Numbered from the stretch's first letter, positions 36,269 to 47,124 are shown. The stretch is DNA of 64,000 bases from Mameliella sp. CS4 (GCF_019392335.1 NZ_JAHXRQ010000005.1:62001-126000), one strand, 5' to 3'. The notes: generated by a model not told the origin, from the letters alone. Translations and numbers: made by a program.

Positions 36269-37402
36269 ATGATCCCCGCCGCACAGGTCGCGAAATTCTC
36301 GGCCGCGCTGCCCTTCGGCCTGTCTTTCATCCTGGTCCCGCTGGTCTGGACCGGGGCCGTCCTTGGCGGTTGGTGGATTGCCCTGACGCCGCTTTGTGCG
36401 TGGTACCTGTTCTCTGCCATCGACATTGCCGTGGGGCTGAACACGGAGAACGCCGACCTCGAGACGAGCGAGGATCAGCTTTTCTGGTACCGCGTCCTGA
36501 CACAGGTCTGGGTGCCGCTGCAGGCGCTGACGCTCTTCGGCCTCGTGGCCTATGTCAGCGGCGCCGGACATCTGAACGCGCTGGAGAAATTCGGCGTCAT
36601 GTTCGGCACAGGCGTGATGACGGGCACGGTGGGCATCGTCTACGCGCATGAACTGCTGCACCAGCGCAACCGGCTGGAACGCTGGCTGGGGGATATCCTG
36701 CTGGCGATGGTGCTCTACTCGCATTTCCGCTCGGAACACCTGCTGGTGCATCACCGTTACGTCGGCACGCCGCGCGACCCGGTGACGGCGCGGTACAACG
36801 AGGGGTTCCACAAGTTCTATCCCCGCGTGCTGCGGCAAAGCCTGCATTCGTCGTTCCAGGCCGAGGCGGCGATGCTGGCGCGCAGGAAACTGCCCTGGAA
36901 TCACCGCTCCAACCCCTTCTGGCGCTACTGGGCGCTGCAGGGCGCGATGCTGGCGCTGGCGCTGGTGCTGGGCGGCTGGACCGGGCTGGTCCTCTTCCTG
37001 GTGCAGGCGGGCGTGGCCATCTGGCAGCTGGAGGTGGTCAACTACGTCGAACACTACGGGTTGACGCGCAAACACCTGGGAGACGGGAAATACGAACACG
37101 TCCTGCCACGCCATTCCTGGAACGCGGAACACCGGGCGACCAACTGGCTGATGATCAACCTGCAACGCCATTCCGACCACCACTACAAGCCCGACCGGCG
37201 TTTTCCCCTGCTGCAGACCTACCCCGAGGACGAGGCGCCGCAACTGCCCTACGGCTACCCGGTCATGGCCATCGCGGCGATGATCCCGCCGCTCTGGCGC
37301 CGGATCATGAACCCGAGGGTGCGAGCCTGGCGACGGCAGTACTACCCCGAGATCGAGAATTGGCAGCCCTACAACAAGGCCGCAAACCCCCTGCCGCGCT
37401 GA
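36269..37402 (+). CDS. alkB: Alkane 1-monooxygenase-type membrane di-iron hydroxylase
   Basis: 377-residue inner-membrane protein with about six membrane segments and the full set of histidine boxes of AlkB: HELLH (127-131), EHLLVHH (156-162), NYVEHYGL and LQRHSDHH. These bind the di-iron centre that hydroxylates the terminal carbon of medium-chain alkanes with electrons from rubredoxin. No rubredoxin, rubredoxin reductase or AlkS-type regulator adjoins it. It is followed by the 435-bp gap with a large palindrome. Confidence 0.9.
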   Translation: MIPAAQVAKFSAALPFGLSFILVPLVWTGAVLGGWWIALTPLCAWYLFSAIDIAVGLNTENADLETSEDQLFWYRVLTQVWVPLQALTLFGLVAYVSGAGHLNALEKFGVMFGTGVMTGTVGIVYAHELLHQRNRLERWLGDILLAMVLYSHFRSEHLLVHHRYVGTPRDPVTARYNEGFHKFYPRVLRQSLHSSFQAEAAMLARRKLPWNHRSNPFWRYWALQGAMLALALVLGGWTGLVLFLVQAGVAIWQLEVVNYVEHYGLTRKHLGDGKYEHVLPRHSWNAEHRATNWLMINLQRHSDHHYKPDRRFPLLQTYPEDEAPQLPYGYPVMAIAAMIPPLWRRIMNPRVRAWRRQYYPEIENWQPYNKAANPLPR

Positions 37403-37837
37403 ACCGCGCGCCGCCTCCACCTGGCCCAAGCCTGTTTCCCGGAGCCCTCCCTCGCTTGATGCCGAAAAGAGGTGAAGGACCGGGCGGGGCAAGGGGGCGC
37501 AGCCCCGCGCTTTGCGCGGCTTGCCCTTGCCCCGCCCGGGTCTTTGCCTCAGGCAGAAAGTCAGCGAGGGAGGGCTCCGGGAAACAGGCGCGGCTTGATT
37601 GCTGGTGACTCCTGAAGCCATGCCGCACTTGCCGTCCTTTCCAGAAGCCGGAGCGATGCGCCCGGTCGCGGGTTGGCGGGCGGGCGATGGGCCCAAGGGG
37701 GCCCGAGTCCCGACCGGCCCCGCGATCCTTGCAAAGCGAACCGGTTCCCAAGGTCGCACCCGCCGGCGGCGGGGTGACATCTCGCCGCGACGCGGCTATG
37801 AGGCGGCCAAATCGACATCTCAGCCAAGAGGATTCCC
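37403..37837. other. 435-bp gap, alkB to ppa
   Basis: No gene is supported here. The first part holds the 160-bp nested inverted repeat (37430-37589). The remainder (37590-37837) contains a GGGCCC-AAGG-GGGCCC inverted repeat near 37689-37703 and, presumably, the ppa promoter and ribosome site (AGAGGA before ATG 37838). Short open frames here look like chance. Confidence 0.6.
37430..37589. repeat. Nested REPIN-like inverted repeat
   Basis: Outer arms 37430-37456 and 37563-37589 are perfect 27-bp inverted repeats (core CCCGGAGCCCTCCCTCGCT). Inside, 37480-37495 and 37524-37539 are perfect 16-bp arms (CCGGGCGGGGCAAGGG), with further partly paired bases between them where three of the mismatches would be G-U in RNA. 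The centre (37503-37517) is CCGCGC-TTT-GCGCGG. It has no ORF and no target duplication. Confidence 0.85.
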
Positions 37838-38758
37838 ATGACCACGCAGGTTTTCGGCCACAAGTCCCCCGACACCGACAGCACCGGCAGCCCGATCATC
37901 TGGGCCTGGTATCTCAACGAAGTCAAAGGCGAGGCCGCCAAGCCGGTCCTCCTGGGCGAGCCCAACACCGAGGCCGCCTTCATGCTGAGCCACTGGAACC
38001 TCGACAAGCCCGAGATCATCTCGGACGTCGCCGCCGATGCGCCTGTTGTCATCGTCGACACCAACAACCCCGCGGAACTGCCCGCCTCGATCAACTCGGC
38101 CGACATCCGCGCCATCATCGACCACCACAAGCTGGTCGGCGGCCTGGAAACCAAGGGCCCGATCGACATCACCGTGCGCCCGCTGGCCTGCACCGCTACC
38201 ATCATGGTCGACCTGATGGGCGACGATGCCGCGAAGATGCCGAAAGAGATCAAGGGCGCGGCGCTGACCTGCATCCTCTCGGACACGATGGAATTCCGCT
38301 CGCCCACCACCACCGACCATGACCGCGCCGTGGCCCAGAAGCTGGCCGCTGACCTGGGCATCGATGTCTCCGACTATGCCGCGCAGATGTTCGCCGCCAA
38401 GTCCGACGTCTCGTCCTTCTCCGATGCCGAGCTGATCCGCATGGACAGCAAGGAATATGAGGTCGACGGCGTGAAATTCCGTGTCTCGGTCCTGGAAACC
38501 ACCGCGCCCGAGATCCCGCTGGACCGCAAGGCCAGCCTGATGGACACCATGAAGACCGTCTGCGCCGAAGACGGCGTCGATGACGTTCTGCTGTTTGTCG
38601 TGGACATCCTCAAGGAAGAAGCCACCCTGCTGATCCCCAACGACCGCGTGAAGGGCGTGGCCGAGAAGAGCTTTGGCGCCAGCGTCTCGGGCGACAGCGT
38701 TGTCCTGCCGGGCATCATGAGCCGCAAGAAGCAGATCATCCCGAACCTCAAGGTCTGA
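37838..38758 (+). CDS. ppaC: Manganese-dependent inorganic pyrophosphatase
   Basis: 306-residue family II pyrophosphatase (DHH superfamily), which hydrolyses PPi and drives biosynthesis. Motifs are GHKSPDTDS near the start, IIDHH at about residue 95, and SRKKQ near the C-terminus, the pair of substrate-binding signatures of the family. Family II enzymes use Mn or Co, unlike the Mg-dependent Ppa found in most proteobacteria. It is followed by a terminator at 38800-38819. Confidence 0.95.
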   Translation: MTTQVFGHKSPDTDSTGSPIIWAWYLNEVKGEAAKPVLLGEPNTEAAFMLSHWNLDKPEIISDVAADAPVVIVDTNNPAELPASINSADIRAIIDHHKLVGGLETKGPIDITVRPLACTATIMVDLMGDDAAKMPKEIKGAALTCILSDTMEFRSPTTTDHDRAVAQKLAADLGIDVSDYAAQMFAAKSDVSSFSDAELIRMDSKEYEVDGVKFRVSVLETTAPEIPLDRKASLMDTMKTVCAEDGVDDVLLFVVDILKEEATLLIPNDRVKGVAEKSFGASVSGDSVVLPGIMSRKKQIIPNLKV

Positions 38759-38799
38759 GGGCGGGCGCCCCTTGCGGGCGGTCAGGATCGAAACATTGG

Positions 38800-38819
38800 A
38801 CGGGGGCCTGCGCCCCCGT
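38800..38819 (+). terminator. Terminator of pyrophosphatase gene
   Basis: Eight-bp stem ACGGGGGC/GCCCCCGT with loop CTGC, followed by TCCTTTTTTC. Begins 41 bases after the stop. Confidence 0.85.
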
Positions 38820-38832
38820 TCCTTTTTTCAGG

Positions 38833-38880
38833 GTGGGGGCTCTGCCCCCACACCCCCGGAGGTATTTTCAGCCCAAAGAA
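38833..38880 (-). repeat. 3'-end box plus hairpin, copy 4, overlapping the sfsA stop
   Basis: On the minus strand the box (38880-38858, TTCTTTGGGCTGAAAATACC then TCC) is followed by GGGGGTG and a GTGGGGGC/GCCCCCAC hairpin with TCT/AGA loop (38833-38851). It spells the last residues (Ser-Leu-Gly) and stop of sfsA, unlike the other copies, which begin after a stop codon. Confidence 0.65.
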
Positions 38881-39590
38881 ACACGGGGCATCGTGAAGGG
38901 CAGAGGCGCGCCGAGCGTGATGCCCTCGGGTGATATCCCGCATCCCAGGGCGAGCACCTCGACCCCCGCATCACGCGCGCGCGCGAATGCCGCCGCATAG
39001 GCCGGGTCGATGTCTGCCGCCAGGGTGACCTGGGTGCAATCGCTGCGCTGGACGAGGTAGAGCATCACCGCGCGGTGCCCCAGCGCCGCCATTGCCGCCA
39101 GTTCACCAAGGTGCTTCGTGCCGCGCGCCGTCACGCTGTCGGGAAACTCGGCAGGGCCGTGCGTCCGCGAGAGTGTCACGGATTTCACCTCGACGTAGCA
39201 ATCGGGGCGATCCGCGCCGGTCAGCAGAAAGTCGATGCGGCTGTTTTCACCGTATTTCACCTCGGGCCGGACAAGGTCGTAGCCGTCCAGCCCCGCGACC
39301 TCGCCCGCCATCAGCGCGGCCTTCAGCACACGGTTCGGCACGCCCGTGTCGACGCCCGTAAAATGCCCGTCCGTGTGTTCGACCAACCGCCAGGCCCATT
39401 TCAGTTTCTTCTTCGGGTCGTCGTTGGGTTCCAGCCAGATGCGCAGGCCCTCGTCCTTGAGCCCCAGCATGCTGCCGGGGTTGGCGACATGGGCCGTCAC
39501 CTCGCGACCATCCTCCAGCAGGCAGTCGGCGAGAAAGCGTTTGTAGCGGCGGATCAGGGTCGCGGGGACCAAGGGGGTTTGAAAGCGCAT
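38868..39590 (-). CDS. sfsA: SfsA family protein
   Basis: 240-residue protein matching SfsA, once called a sugar fermentation stimulation protein. An OB-like N-terminus (ATLIRRYKRFLADCLLEDG, AHVANPGSMLGL) is followed by a nuclease-like fold with a PD-(D/E)xK-type box in SRIDFLLTGADRPDCYVEVKSVTL. Role is not well defined; DNA binding is suggested for E. coli. The C-terminus and stop are formed by the extragenic box described at this locus. Confidence 0.92.
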   Translation of the reverse strand: MRFQTPLVPATLIRRYKRFLADCLLEDGREVTAHVANPGSMLGLKDEGLRIWLEPNDDPKKKLKWAWRLVEHTDGHFTGVDTGVPNRVLKAALMAGEVAGLDGYDLVRPEVKYGENSRIDFLLTGADRPDCYVEVKSVTLSRTHGPAEFPDSVTARGTKHLGELAAMAALGHRAVMLYLVQRSDCTQVTLAADIDPAYAAAFARARDAGVEVLALGCGISPEGITLGAPLPFTMPRVSLG

Positions 39591-39638
39591 GGCTGCCGCC
39601 TATACCCTCTGGAAATCCCCACGCCAAGGAGCCTGCCC

Positions 39639-40373
39639 ATGTCCAATCCCACCGCCGCCATGCTGGTCATCGGGGACGAGATCCTGTCGGGCCGCACCCG
39701 TGACGCCAACATGCACTACCTGGCGCAGGAATTCGCCAAGCACGGCATCGACCTGAAAGAAGTGCGCATCGTCTCGGACGACAGCGCGGCGATCGTTGCG
39801 GCGTTGAACGCCCTGCGCGACGGGTTCGACCATGTGGTGACCTCGGGCGGGATCGGGCCGACCCACGACGATATCACCGCTCCCTGCGTGGCCGAGGCCT
39901 TCGGCGTGGCGATCAGCGTGCGTGACGATGCCCGCGCGATCCTGCAGGCACATTACGACCGGCAGGGATCGGAGCTGAACGAGGCGCGGCTGCGCATGGC
40001 GCGCATCCCCGATGGCGCCAGCCTGATCGAGAACCCGGTTTCTGCGGCGCCTGGGTTCACGCTTGGCAATGTGCATGTCATGGCGGGTGTGCCGGCGGTG
40101 TTCCAGGCGATGGTGTCCAGCGTGCTGCCCAAGATGACCGGGGGCCAGCCCCTGCTGTCCCAGACCCTGCGGATCGAACGCGGCGAAGGCGACATCGCCG
40201 GGCCGCTGAGCGCCCTGGCAGAGCGGTTCACCGACCTCTCCATCGGGTCCTACCCCTACCAGCGCAATGGCGTCTACGGCGCCAACGTGGTGATCCGGGG
40301 CACCGATGGCGGACGGATCGACGCGGCCATGTCGGAACTGAGCACGCTTTTCCCCGAGGCGGTCACGCAGTAG
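39639..40373 (+). CDS. CinA-like molybdopterin-binding (MoCF) domain protein
   Basis: 244-residue protein with the MoaB/Mog/CinA N-terminal domain: AAMLVIGDEILSGRTRDANM and HVVTSGGIGPTHDD, with GVPAVFQAM later. It lacks the C-terminal CinA amidase domain. Such proteins may hydrolyse ADP-ribose or NMN-type nucleotides, or bind molybdopterin; the exact job is not clear. ATG 39639 has AAGGAG upstream. It is divergent from sfsA. Confidence 0.88.
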   Translation: MSNPTAAMLVIGDEILSGRTRDANMHYLAQEFAKHGIDLKEVRIVSDDSAAIVAALNALRDGFDHVVTSGGIGPTHDDITAPCVAEAFGVAISVRDDARAILQAHYDRQGSELNEARLRMARIPDGASLIENPVSAAPGFTLGNVHVMAGVPAVFQAMVSSVLPKMTGGQPLLSQTLRIERGEGDIAGPLSALAERFTDLSIGSYPYQRNGVYGANVVIRGTDGGRIDAAMSELSTLFPEAVTQ

Positions 40374-40457
40374 GCCGTGCGAAAGGCGCGCACGCCGCAT
40401 GGACAGCCCCCAATGCAGCGGCCATAACGGGACAAACCTCAATTTCGGGCCGTGGCA

Positions 40458-41195
40458 ATGACCGACGACCTTTCCGATTACTTCGAGGCACTTGATGCCA
40501 CCTGGCCCGCCGCCTCACGGGTCGAGGCCGGGCCGTGGCTGCTGCGCGAGGGGCGCGGCGGCGGCAAGCGTGTCTCGGCTGCGACGGCGCATGGCACATG
40601 GGACGAGGGCGACCTCTCCGCCGCTGAAGATGCCATGCGTCTCATGGGTCAGGCGCCCCTGTTCATGGTCCGCCCCGAGGATGCCGCGCTGGACACGGCG
40701 CTGGATCGCCGTGGCTATGAGCGGATCGACCCGGTGCAGCTGTGGTCGGCGCCGATCGAGCTTTTGACCGACCTCAAGCTGCCGCGCGTCACCGCCTTTG
40801 CGATCTGGGAACCGCTGGCCATCATGCGCGAAATCTGGGAGGCGGGCGACATCGGCGCCGAACGCCAGCGGGTGATGGAGCGGGCCCCTGCCCCCAAGAC
40901 CGGACTGTTCGGACGCGTTTCGGACAAGCCCGCAGGCGCCGGCTTTTGCGCGATCCATAACGGCACCGCGATGGTGCATGCGCTGGAAATTGCGCCCGAG
41001 CACCGACAGAAGGGGCTGGGCGGCTGGATGATGCGCTGTGCCGCGCTCTGGGCCGCGCAGAATGGGGCGACCCGCATCGCCGTGGCCGCAACCGAAGAGA
41101 ACACCGGCGCAAATGCGCTTTATGCCGCCTTGAAGATGGAGGTCGTGGGGCACTACCATTACCGCATCCTGAACGGCGACTGCGAGGAAATGTGA
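40458..41195 (+). CDS. GNAT family N-acetyltransferase
   Basis: 245-residue protein whose C-terminal part holds the acetyl-CoA site in ALEIAPEHRQKGLGGWMMRCAA (the Q/R-x-x-G-x-G/A motif) followed by ENTGANALYAALKMEVVGHYHYR. The N-terminal half is divergent, so it may be a two-lobed GNAT. Substrate unknown. ATG 40458 chosen over GTG 40452. It overlaps the AhpD-like gene by four bases. Confidence 0.85.
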   Translation: MTDDLSDYFEALDATWPAASRVEAGPWLLREGRGGGKRVSAATAHGTWDEGDLSAAEDAMRLMGQAPLFMVRPEDAALDTALDRRGYERIDPVQLWSAPIELLTDLKLPRVTAFAIWEPLAIMREIWEAGDIGAERQRVMERAPAPKTGLFGRVSDKPAGAGFCAIHNGTAMVHALEIAPEHRQKGLGGWMMRCAALWAAQNGATRIAVAATEENTGANALYAALKMEVVGHYHYRILNGDCEEM

Positions 41196-41761
41196 CCAAC
41201 GCCCTGCCCACCGCGCTCAACCTGCCCATGGTCGACCCCCTGCCGGAGGCCACGCAGAAATACTTTGACGTCTGCCAGGACAAGCTGGGCATGGTGCCCA
41301 ATGTCCTCAGGGCCTATGCCTTCGACGTCGACAAGCTCAATGTCTTCACCGCCATGTACAACGACCTGATGCTGGCGGACAGCGGGCTGACCAAGCTGGA
41401 ACGCGAGATGATCGCGGTTGTCGTCTCCTCGGTGAACAAGTGCTTTTACTGCCTGACCGCGCATGGCGCCGCCGTGCGAGAGCTGTCGGGCGATCCCAAG
41501 CTGGGCGAGATGCTGGTGATGAACTGGCGGGTGGCGGATCTGAACCACCGCCAGCGCGCCATGCTGGGGTTTGCCGAGAAGATGACCAAGGCCAGCGCCG
41601 AAATCGCCGAATGGGACCGCGAAGCCCTGCGCGACGCGGGCTTTTCGGAGCGTGACATCTGGGACATCGCCAATGTGGCGGGGTTCTTCAACATGACCAA
41701 CCGGGTTGCCAGCGCCACAGACATGCGTCCGAATGACGAGTACCACGCGCAGGCGCGCTAA
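41192..41761 (+). CDS. AhpD-like carboxymuconolactone decarboxylase-fold protein
   Basis: 189-residue protein of the uncharacterised peroxidase-related group. The CxxC-His motif is in NKCFYCLTAHGAAVRELSG, as in AhpD, so a thiol-redox role is likely. GTG 41192 lies inside the GNAT stop. Its 3' end overlaps the OmpA-like gene by 29 bases in another frame. Confidence 0.88.
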   Translation: MTNALPTALNLPMVDPLPEATQKYFDVCQDKLGMVPNVLRAYAFDVDKLNVFTAMYNDLMLADSGLTKLEREMIAVVVSSVNKCFYCLTAHGAAVRELSGDPKLGEMLVMNWRVADLNHRQRAMLGFAEKMTKASAEIAEWDREALRDAGFSERDIWDIANVAGFFNMTNRVASATDMRPNDEYHAQAR

Positions 41762-42674
41762 GGCGCTGGCACTGGGCCTGGTGCTGGTGGCGGGCAGTGC
41801 GGCGGCGGCCGACCTGACCTTGCCGCGCGGCGCGCAGCAAAGCTTTGGCACCGTGCAATCGCCCGGGGCCTATGCCTTGCCGACCGGCCCGTGGAAAAAC
41901 GGCTACCTGCCCGTGGAACGGGTCGAGGGCCGGATCGAGGTGGCCGCCTGGCACCTGCCCGACAACGACGAGACGCCCTTTCAACTGGCACAGCCGCTGC
42001 GCGACGCCCTGGTCGCGCAGGGGTTCGACATCCTGCTGGACTGCCGGGCGCGGGCCTGTGGCGGCTTCGACTTCCGTTTTGCGACGCTGGTTCTGCCGGC
42101 GCCGGAAATGTTCGTGGACCTGAGCGACTATCATTTCATTTCCGCGCTTTCGGACGAGGAAGGCGCGGTCTCGATCCTGACCAGCCGCGATGCCCGCGCA
42201 GGGTACATCCAGATCATCCGCGCCGGCGGCAGCGTCGGCGAGATACGGCCCGGCGCCCCGGCAGATCCGGTGCCCGCCGTGCCCGCGCAGCCGCGCGACG
42301 ACATCATCCGGACGTTGGAGAACAGCGGCCATGTGATCCTGCGGGACCTTCTGTTTCGCTCTGGCTCCACCGCCCTGGGAGAGGGGCGCATCGCCTCGCT
42401 GGATGCCCTCGCGGCCTACCTTGCGGACAATCCCTCGCGGCAGATCCTCTTTGTCGGGCATACGGATGCGACCGGGTCGCTGGAGGCGAACAGGCGGGTG
42501 TCCCTGCGCAGGGCCGAGGCGGCGATGAGCTATCTGCGCGACCGGCACGGCACACGGGCGGCACAGATCGGCGCAGAGGGTGTGGGATACCTGGCCCCGG
42601 TCGCGTCGAACCTCACGCCCGAAGGGCGCGAGGCGAACCGCCGGGTCGAGGCGGTGCTGATCTCGACCGAGTGA
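41733..42674 (+). CDS. OmpA-family protein with C-terminal peptidoglycan-binding domain
   Basis: 313-residue exported protein. The signal peptide is RRRAKALALGLVLVAGSAAAA. The first about 190 residues form an unassigned domain with a Cys pair (LDCRARACGGF), then a linker (PADPVPAVPAQPRDD), then the OmpA/MotB domain with LFRSGSTALGEG, FVGHTDATGSLEANRRVSLRRAE and NRRVEAVL. The last part binds peptidoglycan diaminopimelate. ATG 41733 lies in the 3' end of the previous gene. Confidence 0.88.
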   Translation: MTSTTRRRAKALALGLVLVAGSAAAADLTLPRGAQQSFGTVQSPGAYALPTGPWKNGYLPVERVEGRIEVAAWHLPDNDETPFQLAQPLRDALVAQGFDILLDCRARACGGFDFRFATLVLPAPEMFVDLSDYHFISALSDEEGAVSILTSRDARAGYIQIIRAGGSVGEIRPGAPADPVPAVPAQPRDDIIRTLENSGHVILRDLLFRSGSTALGEGRIASLDALAAYLADNPSRQILFVGHTDATGSLEANRRVSLRRAEAAMSYLRDRHGTRAAQIGAEGVGYLAPVASNLTPEGREANRRVEAVLISTE

Positions 42675-42686
42675 CAGCCCGCGGGC

Positions 42687-43592
42687 CTACCAGGTCTGCG
42701 GACCTTTCTCGGCAAAGGCATGCACCAGGAAGTCGATGAAGGCGCGGACCTTGGGCTGGGTGAACCGGCCCGGGGGATAGACGGCATAGATACCCTGCGT
42801 TTCCACCGGCAGATCGGGGATCGCATCCTGGACCAGCCCGGCCTCCATCGCCTCGTGGTAGAGGTAGGACGGCAGGTAGGCGATGCCCAGTCCCGCGATG
42901 CAGGCATTCAGCAACGATTGCCCGTCGTTGACCGTGAGCCAGCCGGCGGTGCGCACCTGGCGCTTTTCGCCCGAGGGCGCGGTCAGCTTCCACACATTGC
43001 CGGAAGACTGGTTGGAATAGTGCAGCAGCTTGTGCTCGTTCAGGTCGTCGATCCGCTGCGGGCGGCCGAACTTCTGGAAATACGAAGGCGAGGCGATCAT
43101 GCGCTTGGTGGTGTCGGTCAGCTTGCGCGCGCGCAGGGTCGAATCCTCCAGTTCACCAATCCGCACCGCCATGTCAAAGCCTTCGGAGATCAGCTCGACG
43201 TAGCGGTTGTTCAGCACCATGTTCACGGTGATGTCGGGGAACTCGGCCAGGAATTCACCCAGCACGGGACTGAGGTGATTGACGCCGAAATCCGTCGCCA
43301 CGGAAATCCGCAGCAGCCCCGAGGGTGCCGATTGCATGGATGTGACCAGTGCATCCGCCTCTCCGGCGTCGTTCAACACCCGGCGGGCACGGTCGTAATA
43401 GGCCAGGCCAATCTCGGTAGGGGAAACGCGGCGGGTCGTGCGGTTCAAAAGGCGCGCGCCAAGCCGCGCCTCCAGGCTGGACACATGTTTCGATACGGCA
43501 GACTTGGAGATGCCCATCTTCTTGGCCGCATCGGTGAAGCCGCCCTGGTCCACGACTGTGGCAAAGGCCTCCATTTCGGTCAGACGGTCCAT
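42687..43592 (-). CDS. LysR-family transcriptional regulator
   Basis: 301-residue regulator: N-terminal helix-turn-helix (MDRLTEMEAFATVVDQGGF, then KKMGISKSAVSKHVSSLEARLG) and the type 2 periplasmic-binding-like effector domain. It ends 12 bases from the OmpA-like stop. It is divergent from the DUF4399 gene with 208 bases between starts, so that gene could be a target. Effector unknown. Confidence 0.92.
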   Translation of the reverse strand: MDRLTEMEAFATVVDQGGFTDAAKKMGISKSAVSKHVSSLEARLGARLLNRTTRRVSPTEIGLAYYDRARRVLNDAGEADALVTSMQSAPSGLLRISVATDFGVNHLSPVLGEFLAEFPDITVNMVLNNRYVELISEGFDMAVRIGELEDSTLRARKLTDTTKRMIASPSYFQKFGRPQRIDDLNEHKLLHYSNQSSGNVWKLTAPSGEKRQVRTAGWLTVNDGQSLLNACIAGLGIAYLPSYLYHEAMEAGLVQDAIPDLPVETQGIYAVYPPGRFTQPKVRAFIDFLVHAFAEKGPQTW

Positions 43593-43800
43593 TCAGGTCT
43601 CCATTCAAAAGTCTTTCGTTTTGCAACCTATGCTTTTGAACTGGGGCGCAACTTGGGCAAGGAGGCGACAATTGAGGGGTAATGCGTCGCGCTGTCTGCG
43701 ACGGGGAAACACTAAAAGCCTGTCCGGAATCGCGTAAAAGTGTAGCCTGAGCACCTGAAGGCAACTTCGACAGAACTGATTTTCAGGGAGGACTACCCCC

Positions 43801-44241
43801 ATGTTTCGTTCAATTCTCTGCGCCGCCGCTCTGGCCGTCGCACCTTTGGCCGTCATGGCCGACGGCGTGCCCGCGCCCGAAGGCGCCAAGGTCTATTTCA
43901 TCAACATTGCCGATGGCGACACGGTAAAAAGCCCGGTCGCGGTCCAGTTCGGCCTGGCCGGCATGGGCGTGGCTCCCGCCGGGACCGACAAGGAGAACAC
44001 CGGCCACCACCACATCCTGATCGACCGCGCCCCCTTCGGCGAGGGCGCCGAAGATGCCGAGTACAAGAATTACGGCATCCCGGGAGACGACAACCACCGC
44101 CACTTCGGCGGCGGCCAGACCGAGGTCACGCTGGGCCTCGACCCCGGCCAGCACACGCTGCAGCTGGTGCTGGGCGACATGAACCACATCCCGCACGACC
44201 CGCCGGTGGTTTCGGACCAGATCACGATCACGGTGGAATAA
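43801..44241 (+). CDS. Secreted DUF4399 protein
   Basis: 146-residue periplasmic protein with signal peptide ending near VMA and one DUF4399 domain: VYFINIADGDTVKSPV, HHHILID, HRHFGGGQTEVTLGL and QLVLGDMNHIPHDPPVVS. The many His residues suggest metal binding, possibly copper. AGGGAGG precedes ATG 43801. A terminator follows. Confidence 0.85.
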   Translation: MFRSILCAAALAVAPLAVMADGVPAPEGAKVYFINIADGDTVKSPVAVQFGLAGMGVAPAGTDKENTGHHHILIDRAPFGEGAEDAEYKNYGIPGDDNHRHFGGGQTEVTLGLDPGQHTLQLVLGDMNHIPHDPPVVSDQITITVE

Positions 44242-44261
44242 CCTACCTCCGGACCGACAAA

Positions 44262-44287
44262 GGGCGCGCCGCAACAGCGACGCGCCC
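44262..44287 (+). terminator. Terminator of DUF4399 gene
   Basis: Eleven-position stem (GGGCGCG/CGCGCCC, one mismatch, CGC/GCG) with AACA loop, followed by ATTTT. Begins 21 bases after the stop. Confidence 0.7.
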
Positions 44288-44316
44288 ATTTTCATGTCCC
44301 GATCGCATGGTCCGTG

Positions 44317-44877
44317 TCAGGCAGCCTTGCGACTGTGCCGACCCTCTTCGACCTCTTCCACGATCTTGGCCACGAAGGCGTCAAGGTCGCCCGGATTGCG
44401 GCTGGTGACGATGCCGCTGTCGGCAATCACGGGTTCATCCATGACCCGGGCGCCAGCGTTCTTCAGGTCGGTCCGGATCGACGGGTAAGCCGTCATTTCG
44501 CGGCCCGCCACGATATCGGCTTCGATCAGCACCCAGGGCGCGTGGCAGATGGCGGCAATCACTTTACCCTGTTCGGCAAAGGCCCGCACCAGCGCGATCA
44601 CGGGCGCCTCGACCCGCAGCAGGTCCGGGTTGATCTGGCCGCCGGGAATCACCAGCGCGTCGTACTGGGTGGCGTCGGCATCCGCGACGCGCAGGTCTGC
44701 GCCCGCCGGACGCCCCCAGTCGCTGCCCTGCCAGCCCGTCGCCGCCTCGCCGTCAAGCGTGGCGACATGGACCGTTGCGCCCTTGGCGCGCAGCTGGTCG
44801 CGAGGCACTTCGAGTTCTGACTGTTCAAAGCCATGCGTGGCGATGATGAGGATTTTTGCGTTGCCGATATCGGCCAT
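44317..44877 (-). CDS. DJ-1/PfpI family protein
   Basis: 186-residue cytoplasmic protein with the nucleophilic Cys in IAAICHAPWVL and the nearby acidic residue in THGFEQSELEVPRD, typical of PfpI/YhbO-like glyoxalase, deglycase or chaperone proteins. The strong AAGGAGG site six bases before ATG 44877 fixes the start. It lies downstream of the dienoyl-CoA reductase and is convergent with the DUF4399 gene. Confidence 0.9.
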   Translation of the reverse strand: MADIGNAKILIIATHGFEQSELEVPRDQLRAKGATVHVATLDGEAATGWQGSDWGRPAGADLRVADADATQYDALVIPGGQINPDLLRVEAPVIALVRAFAEQGKVIAAICHAPWVLIEADIVAGREMTAYPSIRTDLKNAGARVMDEPVIADSGIVTSRNPGDLDAFVAKIVEEVEEGRHSRKAA

Positions 44878-44952
44878 GACAAACCTCCTTGCTTGCGTTT
44901 CGGTTGCAGGGGAAACGCAAGCAGGCGGCGTATGTTCCAAGACCCACCGCCG

Positions 44953-47001
<2,049 letters not shown>

Positions 47002-47124
47002 TCACCTCACATGATGCACCTGACGCTGTCACGATCAACGTCACGTCATGGCCACCGCGCGATCATCGCTTTACCCCATGCACCCGCTGGGCTAGCGAAA
47101 TGGGGCGTAATACTGGAAGACCCG

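Noticed and set aside
37430..37589. The nested inverted repeat as an insertion sequence or mobile intron
   Set aside because: There is no open frame inside and no target-site duplication at the ends, so I list it only as a REPIN-like or MITE-like repeat.
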